Assembly (NCBI GenBank): GCA_018894105.1
Contig: CM032128.1
Location: 18,395,001-18,459,000, forward strand
DNA from: Jacaranda mimosifolia
Taxonomy: Eukaryota; Streptophyta; Magnoliopsida; Lamiales; Bignoniaceae
Direction of reading: 5' to 3'
DNA length: 64,000 nucleotides
In this document: piece by piece, positions 57,371 through 64,000 of the stretch
Layout: every line of letters starts with the position of its first letter
Numbering within the stretch: the first letter of the stretch is position 1
Notes under the pieces: model-generated
Databases searched by the model: none
What the model was told of the DNA's origin: nothing
Seen by the model: the letters and a program-made list of their open reading frames with translations, nothing else
Program-made: the position numbers and the translations under genes

Positions 57371-57724
57371 TGCACTAAGTAAGTGATCAGGCACCTCAAA
57401 TATTCATGCAACAATAAGAGATAATAATGTTAGATAGAATGAAATTCATTCAAATAATTTATGAATAATAAGATAATGTTATCCCCATAGAGGTAGGAAT
57501 AATCAAGTCTCAAATGCATACCTTGAAATCAAAGGAAATTCTACTTCAAAACAATGGGAAAACTAACTCTAGCTTATTTAAAGAAATTTACTAAAAAGTA
57601 CTTAAAAACATATGGGGTTACCTAATAGGGTCTGTCCAGTTAATCTGAGGGGATTCTCTTAGGTGAAAATCATCATGACATCTAGATCTCAGTGCACGCT
57701 TTAAGTCAATTTTGGGGGCAAAAC
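57371..57724 (-). other. Region after the gypsy protease, no domain
   Basis: Downstream (minus strand) of the protease remnant the frames hold many stops and no reverse transcriptase motif, so pol is lost between the protease and the 45-bp array. Confidence 0.4.
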
Positions 57725-59859
57725 TCTTAATCTTCTTTTAAGATGTTGGCATAACACTCTCTAGTTGCAGACTGGCCACCAACTGCTTAGCCATTTCTGC
57801 ATGGTTGGAGAACTTTAACTTCATATAATTTTTTGAGACCATTACTTGAACATGTTCAAAGTAGGTCTCCCCAGGATCACATTGTAGGCAGATAGGGTCT
57901 TGACTACTAGGAACTTCACCATCTAGATCACCTGATTGGGGGTGCATACCCAGAGAAAAGTGCAACGACACTTCTCCCAGCACTTCAACAGTGGCACCAA
58001 TGAACCCTACAAAAAGGTGTTGATTTTCTATAGCTGGGCATTATTCATTTCTCATTGGAGGAATACATTATGGAATAGAATAGCAACAGAGCTATAGCTA
58101 TCTACCAATATCTTCTTCACCTAGAAATTAGGAAGGAATGCGGAGATCCTTAGTACATTGTTGCGTTATCCTTGTTTGGGTTTGAGATCTTTCTCTCTAA
58201 AAATAATGTTAGGTATTGGGGGAGTGACTTCGAAAACTAAGATAGGATCAACTGCATGGGCTCGCGTTTGTCTTACTGCCCCCACAAGCACCTTTCTAGC
58301 TTTAATAAAGTCTCTAACAACTGGCCTTCTTGAGATCACTGAGATAAATCAACCCATGAAGAGATTATCTGGGTCGCGTAGATGCTGCCAGCTTTTAGGC
58401 TCCAGGTGTTCATTTAATCAGCATCATTGGTCTTTACTTTCTCCTATTGCTGAACCTTTCTTTAATCTGCTTGGCCTTTACGCCATGTATTCTTTTAAGT
58501 GTTCTCTTTGCATCAACTACTCAATCTCATCTTTCAAAAATTTACACTCCTCGATGTTGTGTCCACTATTGTGGTGGAAATAACTCCACTTATCAGATTT
58601 TTGCTTCTTTAGGTCTTTCGTTGTCCTTTGAGGAGGGTGTTGGATGATGCCATGCTGTAGGTGATCGTTCGGGTCTCTACTTTGGGATCAGTAAATAGCT
58701 TGTAGGTGTCAAAAGTCTGAAGCAGATTACGTTGTGATCCATTTACTTCTTGTTATTGTTCTTTCTTTGCTTAAGCATTTTGCGCCTGTCGACATCTTGA
58801 AGGTCATGACTTCTTTAATTCTAATGTGCTTCTCTGCCTGTATCAGGAGCTCTTCTAGAGTAGTAGGATGTTTTCTAACAATTGATTCCTTGAACTTCAA
58901 GTGATTTAGGTTCTTTTGGATAATGTTGGCAGGAGTTCCTAATTAATACAGAGATCTCATGTACTACTTGAAAATGAAGTTGAGATAGATCCTTATGGAC
59001 TCTCCATCCTTATACTTAATGGTGAGCAGATATGCTGCCATCTTTGGGTTCGTTTGGTTGATGGAGAAGTTTTCGAGAAAGCATTACCTCGACAAGTCCC
59101 AGCCTGTGATAGATCCAGTTGGCATCTAATTGAACTACTTCAAGGCATGCTTGGTCAGTTTGGTGCATAACAACTTGTAGTAAGCTGCCTCACTCAAGTT
59201 GTAGAGTTCCATCCTTACCAGGAAGTTATCTTAGTACTCTTCGCAGGTTCGTCGCGCCATCAACTTCGGCATATTAGCTATCTTTATCCCTAGGGAAAGT
59301 ATCTCTATCAAGATGGCAGGAGAGAATGAGTTGCAACAAAGGAGAGCAACGACAAAAGGTAAGTATGGGTTCCCAGCTTCTCCTAAAAGTTGTGACGCCA
59401 ATGAATGAGTTTGGACTTTGGCATGGTGGGCAACTACTGGAAAGAATCTCCTTGGAGGGAGGCATGAACATCTACCTTAGAGGTGGAGGAGGGGGAATGA
59501 CACCTCGTCAAGATTGATTTTCTAGTTAATTTTCTTTGAGAAGGATGAAGCCCTCGAACTCTGATGAGAAGATTGTTAGCATTCATTTGGGTGGCATTTC
59601 TTCGTGTATTGGGTAATCGCTTTGGCTGCAGCTTGAGCAATAGCATTCTCCAATAGGGTCTTCAACTCCTAAGTCAATTTTAGAGTGGGATCTCTAGAAG
59701 GTGATGCTTGCTTTGCGGCATTTCCTCTAGTGTTGGTCGCGTGTCTAGGATTGGCTCCGACATCGGATGTGATTAGGCTTTAGGTTGTTGGCTCTCCACA
59801 TTTTTCGACCTTAGGACTACCTAATTGTTAGAATAGCGAACTCTCAATCTCATCTGCAT
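57725..59859 (-). pseudogene. Ty3/gypsy gag-protease, degenerate
   Basis: On the minus strand the start is ATG 59859 (MQMRLRVRYSNN), equivalent to the start of the plus-strand copy at 55063. The gag core is visible as MELYNLSEAAYYKLL, then LEELLIQAEKHIRIKEVM, and a zinc-knuckle-type region HHNSGHNIEECKFLKDEIE (58540-58590). The retroviral-type aspartic protease remnant lies at 57738-57990 (MVKFLVVKTLSAYNVILGRP), but the active-site D-S/T-G is not preserved in a readable form. In-frame stops occur every few dozen codons. Gag and protease of this layout belong to non-chromoviral gypsy (Tat-like) elements; the lineage is inference. Confidence 0.75.
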
Positions 59860-59886
59860 TCTTAATGCTCCTTTTTATTGTTCAGA

Positions 59887-59905
59887 GTTCCCATATACAG
59901 AGCCA
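59887..59905 (-). other. Gypsy primer-binding-site remnant
   Basis: The minus strand reads TGGCTCTGTATATGGGAAC, a diverged form of TGGCGCCGTCTGTGGGAA, 28 bases before the gag ATG. Confidence 0.65.
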
Positions 59906-59909
59906 AAAT

Positions 59910-60238
59910 AGTGATGCATGGAAGTGGAGCTGAGGTTCTTTCCTATAAACAATAAGATATCAAGTTCATTTTCTTTGGAATGCTTGTAGAGAGTTTTTCA
60001 TTCTCAAGTACTCACGATTTCTTGTGAATGATTTTTTATGCCCTTTTTCTCTGTGGGGCTTAATATTTATAGTTTTATTTTTTAATTGACTTAGGCTTAT
60101 TAGGGTATTGTTACCTTCTCAATAAACTTAATTAATTCAAAATCTCTAGCATTTTAGACTTAATTAGTCATATCACTAAGCTTTACAAAGTTTAGAAGAT
60201 GTAAAAGCACAAATATTCTTCAATTATATAATTATACT
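59910..60238 (-). repeat. Gypsy LTR remnant with TATA box
   Basis: On the minus strand, ACTATAAATATTAAGCCCCAC (TATA at about 60061-60072) is followed by GGGCATAAAAAATCATTCAC and the leader up to the primer site. The matching part of the plus-strand element is at 54848-54930. The outer LTR boundary is not defined; a hAT-like MITE begins at 60247. Confidence 0.55.
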
Positions 60239-60246
60239 GAGTATCC

Positions 60247-60678
60247 TCAATGTTCAAGAAACCAAATCGGTTCAATCGTGAATTGGCTAAGGTCCCGATT
60301 CGATTTGGTAATTAAAATCAATTCGTGAAGAAACTAGTTTGAACTGTTACAAATCGGTATATGACTAGTTGAACTAGTAAATCGATTTTCCTTTTAAATC
60401 AGTTAGTAAGTTTTTTTAAGCAAAAACAAAAGAAATTAATTTGACATTTTAAATTAAGATAAAGAAATTATTGTGGAGTAGAGTTTGAAGAAAAATTTAT
60501 AAATATTAAGTAATTTTTATTTTTTCCCAATATATATACTTTTTCAATTTTTTATATCTTTTAATATATTTATATAATATTAAATATAATTATAACATCA
60601 CACTAATTAAATCAATAATTAAATCAATTGAATCAATAATTAATAAATTTATTGATTCGATCTAATTTCTTAAACATC
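60247..60678. mobile_element. hAT-like MITE (GGTTCAA family), copy 2
   Basis: Perfect 8-bp duplication GAGTATCC at 60239-60246 and 60679-60686. The ends TCAATGTTCAAGAAACC and, in reverse complement, GATGTTTAAGAAATTAGATC pair with mismatches. It contains AAATCGGTTCAATCG near the left end like copies 1 and 3. No coding sequence. Confidence 0.75.
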
Positions 60679-60729
60679 GAGTATCCCCATATATATATAT
60701 ATATAAATCACCCAAAGCCTAGCCATGAG

Positions 60730-61448
60730 CAGTGATTGAGAAATCGATCCGGATCGGACCGACCAATTCGATCGGTTCAACCTCGAACCGGCAAGATTCC
60801 AATCCCGATCAATAATTAAAACCAGTTGGCAAAAAAACCAGTTCAAACCGGTAAAAAACTAGTTGAATCTGTTAATTGGTTTTTCTTTTAAATCAGTTAA
60901 TTATTTTTTTAAATAAAAAATTAAAAATTAAAGAGGCCAAATTTCTCTATTTTCTTTCTTTAGAGTTCAAACTTCTTATTTTTTTCCCTTCCATTTTCTC
61001 ATTCAAATTCTCCTCAAACATCAAGTTTCAAACCTAAATTCAAGAACTAAGCTTCAAGATAGTTGAAAATTTGTGTATTGTGATTTTATTGCCTATTATA
61101 ATATTGATTTTAATTTATATTTTGAAACTTCTATGTTATTTGAGTTGGTATTTGCTATTCTTGTAAGTTGTAATATATTCTATAAGGATATTTTTTTGAA
61201 AGATTACTCCATGATTTGACATGTTAAATTGATGTATGGATATTATTGTGGAGTAGAGTTTGTAGAAAGTTTAATAAACATTATTATTTTTTCCCCTTAT
61301 ATATATATTTATTTTTTATTTTTTGATATTTTTGATATATTTATATAATATTAAATATCATTATGATATCACACCGATTGAATCAGTGGATAAATCGATT
61401 GAACCAATTGATCTAGTAACCAATAAGGCCACCGATTACCAAGAACAC
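60730..61448. mobile_element. hAT-like MITE (GGTTCAA family), copy 3
   Basis: The left end CAGTGATTGAGAAATCGATC resembles copy 1 (CACTGTTTAAAAAATCGG). The right end in reverse complement is GTGTTCTTGGTAATCGGTGG. Shared interior strings include CGGATCGGACCG, GATCGGTTCAACC and AAACCGGTAAAAAACTAG. No clear target duplication. A 3' part (61230-61370) also matches copy 2 (GATATATTTATATAATATTA). Confidence 0.65.
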
Positions 61449-62075
61449 AAAACATGCCTTAACCATTACTAGCCCTTATTTCGTCGTACCAAAATCTCTT
61501 CGATTTCCTAATTTGCTCTTCCTTTAACCTACTTCCCCAGGAGTGAAATCAAAGCACTTAAATAAACAAGGCTGCTGACTATCTAGCTACACCATCTGCC
61601 AAACCTAAACCCTCACCACTTTTCCAGCTTCTTCCTACATTTCTCATTCCCAACAAATCTAAATTGACCAAAATTTGGAGAAAGAAATAGGTAATAAATA
61701 AATTTATTTGGTGAATTATATAATTTTCCTAAAAAATTTCCTGGTATCCGGTGAATTATATAATTTTTGGGTTCTACAACTTGATTGTGTCTTAGAAGGA
61801 AACCTATGTGGCTTAAACGAAGCAAATCAAAGGTTTGGATCCACAACATGCTGTTTACTAAATTCTTTTGTTCCTTTTTCAAGGATATCCACAGCCTCCG
61901 ACAACAAAAGCGGTAGCAGTAGAGATACCCTCGAATCCCCCGAAAAGCCCTCTATTTACCACTGCACCCGCAGTGTTAACTCCGTCATCCGCACTCTTTC
62001 CTAGCTCCCATTTTGGGAAAATGAGGCTGTGGCGCCACTAGAAGATCCTTGATCCAGTATTCATATCCTTATGTG
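61449..62075. other. No firm gene; possible upstream part of the glutaredoxin pseudogene
   Basis: The sequence becomes less AT-rich after 61880 (GACAACAAAAGCGGTAGCAG). A Ser-rich frame, TASDNKSGSSRDTLESPEKP (to 62004), could be the decayed variable N-terminal part of the glutaredoxin-like protein, but no conserved motif proves it. CTGGTATCCGGTGAATTATA and GTGAATTATATAATTTT form a short repeat at 61711-61762. Confidence 0.35.
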
Positions 62076-62515
62076 GAGAAAAGCATGGTGGTATACTTCA
62101 CAAGCCTGCTGGTTGTTCGGCCCATATTCGAGGATTGCAATGATGTCTGATCAATCATGGGTAGATTCTATGTTCCAATCGACGAGTGGGATTTGTCCAT
62201 GGACTAGCTTCAAAGGATCCTGGGCTTGTCCGAGAAGTCTAAATTAACTTTTCCCAAGGTCTTCATTGGCGGCAGATACATTGTCGGGGCCGAGGAAATG
62301 CGGCGCCTCCATGAAAACAGTGAATTCAAGAAGTACATGGAAGGGTTGCCCACAACAGAGCTTGGCACATGTGAGATGTGTGGTGGATATAGATTTATCC
62401 TCTGCATTGAGTGCAGCGGAAGCCATAAGTGCTACAGAGAGAAAGCTGGCTTCAGGAGTTGTAGCTTGCGCAATGAGAATGGCCTTATCAGGTGCCCAAC
62501 TTGTTCTTGTGCCTT
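62076..62515 (+). pseudogene. Glutaredoxin-like Cys-rich protein (At5g39865-type), broken
   Basis: One frame from 62076 stays open except for TGA at 62148 and TAG at 62205. It reads EKSMVVYFTSLLVVRPIFED, then VPIDEWDLSMD, then LTFPKVFIGGRYIVGAEEMR, HENSEFKKYMEGLP, CEMCGGYRFILCIECSGSHK and FRSCSLRNENGLIRCPTC. This is the plant glutaredoxin domain followed by the four-C-x-x-C zinc-like tail found in At3g28850/At5g39865-type proteins. In this family the active-site dithiol is normally missing (YFTSL in place of the C-x-x-C site). Compared with the usual length the segment between the two stops lacks about 8 residues and the variable N-terminus is not recognisable. The TGA fits a CGA codon changed by C-to-T. 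Flanking transposons suggest a displaced copy rather than a functional gene. Confidence 0.85.
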
Positions 62516-62811
62516 ATCTAAACTATTTTCCTTTATATTACATTTACAGTCTTACTTGTTAGATCAATTGGTCATTCTTACTATGCATCAAATTGTTGGA
62601 TGAGAATGGTGAAGATTGATTTAACATGGAAAAACACCCAAGCTTTAGCTCTTTCAAGTTAGATTTTTCTAATATAAGATAAAGATATAGGTGTGCTTTT
62701 TCATGCCATGCCTTTTAGCCAATTCTGGCTTTTTTAGTTTTAAGTTAATTTTAGTGTAATTTTCTGTAGCCTAATAAAAGGCCAAGGAATCAAGAAAAGA
62801 GGAAATCATAT
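62516..62811. other. No gene
   Basis: AT-rich sequence between the glutaredoxin pseudogene and the gypsy LTR. The pseudogene frame runs on to 62603 without family similarity. Confidence 0.45.
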
Positions 62812-63527
62812 TGATACGAGATAGTCCAAGTAGCTCGGCCCAAACTGTGTTGGCCCAAAGATGTAGCGCCAAGCCCATCTTACATCCGAGGCCCATGGGA
62901 TGTCGACTTTGGTGCTCGGCATTGTGTCCAGGACTCATTCAATGCCGTGGGTCTTTATGTTGACCTGCACTGCTAATCCTTTCTCAGTACGCTGTCAGTT
63001 CGATCTTTCCCTCGACCAGGGAGGTCGGAATAGCACAGTACCATCTCTACCGCATTAAATGCACTGACAGGCAGCATGCCTCCGCATTAATAGTGCATGC
63101 CGCCCCATTACCGCCTGACGCAGCAAGCGCTTCAACAGTGTACTATAATGTCCCTAGAACCTGGAAAGACAGCCACCTGAAATAGTACAAAGTGGGGGAA
63201 TAACTAGTTGCCACTCATGCAAAGACAAGGGCCCTCTCTACACGTCAAGGGCATCTCAAACAAATCTCCAAAGAGAGAAGGCTATAAATGCCCCCACTCC
63301 AGCCTCTCAAAGGTATGTCACTTTATACTACAAAGCCCTCACTCTATTGCTTGTTATATACTCGACCTCATACTAACTTGAGCGTTGGAGAGCCTCAGCT
63401 AGCCTGACATTTTCTTGTGGTTGCAGGACTCAACCCAAGTATCTGTGGAGCTCATTTACTAGACCAGGTAGGTTGATCCATTCAGATTCCGTCCCAATCC
63501 AGTTATATACAGTTTTTTCCCTCATCA
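62812..63527 (+). repeat. Ty3/gypsy 5' LTR, 716 bp
   Basis: It starts TGATACGAGATAGTCC and ends CCCTCATCA two bases before the primer site. A TATA box, GGCTATAAATGCC, is at 63280-63292. The GC content is clearly higher than the surroundings. The element continues beyond the window, so the 3' LTR is not visible. Confidence 0.75.
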
Positions 63528-63529
63528 TT

Positions 63530-63547
63530 TGGCGTCGTCTGTGGGAA
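63530..63547 (+). other. Gypsy primer-binding site
   Basis: TGGCGTCGTCTGTGGGAA, one base off the common plant gypsy form TGGCGCCGTCTGTGGGAA. Confidence 0.85.
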
Positions 63548-63569
63548 TCTCTTAGTCCTCTATCGAAAA

Positions 63570-64000
63570 ATGGTGAACACCGGGCGAGCCCCCTTGGGAA
63601 GGGAAGAAAATAGAAGATCCAGCTCCCCCTCATACAGACCACAGCAAGAACTGAACAACCCAGGGTTAAGCACCCAACTGAAGCCGGTGGTCACGCTGAC
63701 CATGCCCCAGTTGATGCAGCTCATTAGTGAGCAGATTTCAGCCCAGCTCTCGACTGCCTTGAATTGACATGCCATTCAACCAGAGTCGGCGGCCAGCGCA
63801 ACACCACAGCCCTTAGCCCTAGAGAGAAGGCAACTTGAAGAGAATTCCGACTGGCCAGAATCATAAAGGCCCCTATCGAGACAAGAAGCGAGTCCAGGCC
63901 ATTTTCCCAAAGAAATGGATCATCTTGTACCCCGGGAGGAAGTGGCGGATTCTATCGATCACGGCATCCGACCCCTTTGAGCCCCACAACGCGATATGGT
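63570..64000 (+). pseudogene. Ty3/gypsy gag start, partial, with stops
   Basis: ATG 63570 opens MVNTGRAPLGREENRRSSSP, a basic/polar Gag N-terminus typical for this primer-site class, with the helix VVTLTMPQLMQLISEQISAQ. TGA at 63765 and later stops break it (for example TAA near 63865). The conserved Gag core would lie beyond the window end. It is a different family from the 54600 and 59900 elements by LTR and Gag sequence. Confidence 0.65.

Overview
This window is plant nuclear DNA, most likely from a eudicot. It is AT-rich, most of its length is transposable elements in different states of decay, and its one clearly intact host gene has small exons, GT-AG introns and a large transposon-filled intron. 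Nothing bacterial, organellar or viral was recognised.

Layout. 1-4955: remains of a minus-strand Ty1/copia element (gag fragment, long leader, primer-binding site, about 2.2 kb LTR) with an inverted LTR fragment beside it. 5005-5372: a (CT)n tract followed by a broken small host gene. 5763-17292: an 11.5 kb Mutator-like element (MULE) bounded by a perfect 9-bp target-site duplication, AACCCCCCA. It carries four decayed genes: a plant-mobile-domain (PMD) gene, two paralogous small ORFs read divergently from one shared TATA-bearing region, and a mudrA-type transposase. 17375-18751: a PIF/Harbinger-like element with TAA duplications. 18755-22850: sequence with no convincing gene, holding a CACTA-like MITE and a direct duplication. 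22850-27935: repeats, a Ty3/gypsy pol 3' end, a polypurine tract and a 3.2 kb LTR that carries a hAT-like insertion. 27936-28631: a third copy of the copia LTR. 28632-37231: degenerate repeats and no gene.

37232-52926 (minus) is the main host gene. Its 10 exons join into an open 376-residue frame encoding an N-terminal ubiquitin-like domain plus leucine-rich repeats, as in Arabidopsis At2g30105. Its 11.4 kb third intron contains a full-length 4.9 kb Ty1/copia element (42632-47499, TSD TATAT) and MITE-like inserts. 53100-64000 is again transposon territory: two gypsy gag regions of one family in opposite orientation (54600-56040 plus, 57725-60240 minus), a 45-bp tandem repeat, two further hAT-like GGTTCAA-type MITEs, a glutaredoxin-like pseudogene (62076-62515), and the 5' LTR and gag start of another gypsy element that runs off the end.

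The most interesting object is the MULE. The PMD gene, the two small genes and the transposase lie inside one pair of terminal inverted repeats. The same hairpin motif (GGCGTGGCTACAAGCCACGCC-like) occurs in the termini and in internal arrays, and the same promoter-like sequence lies upstream of the small-gene pair and of the transposase. All four genes have premature stops, many of them explicable by C-to-T change, and at least two transposase catalytic residues look replaced, so this copy is not autonomous. All calls rest on reading the sequence; no database search was possible.
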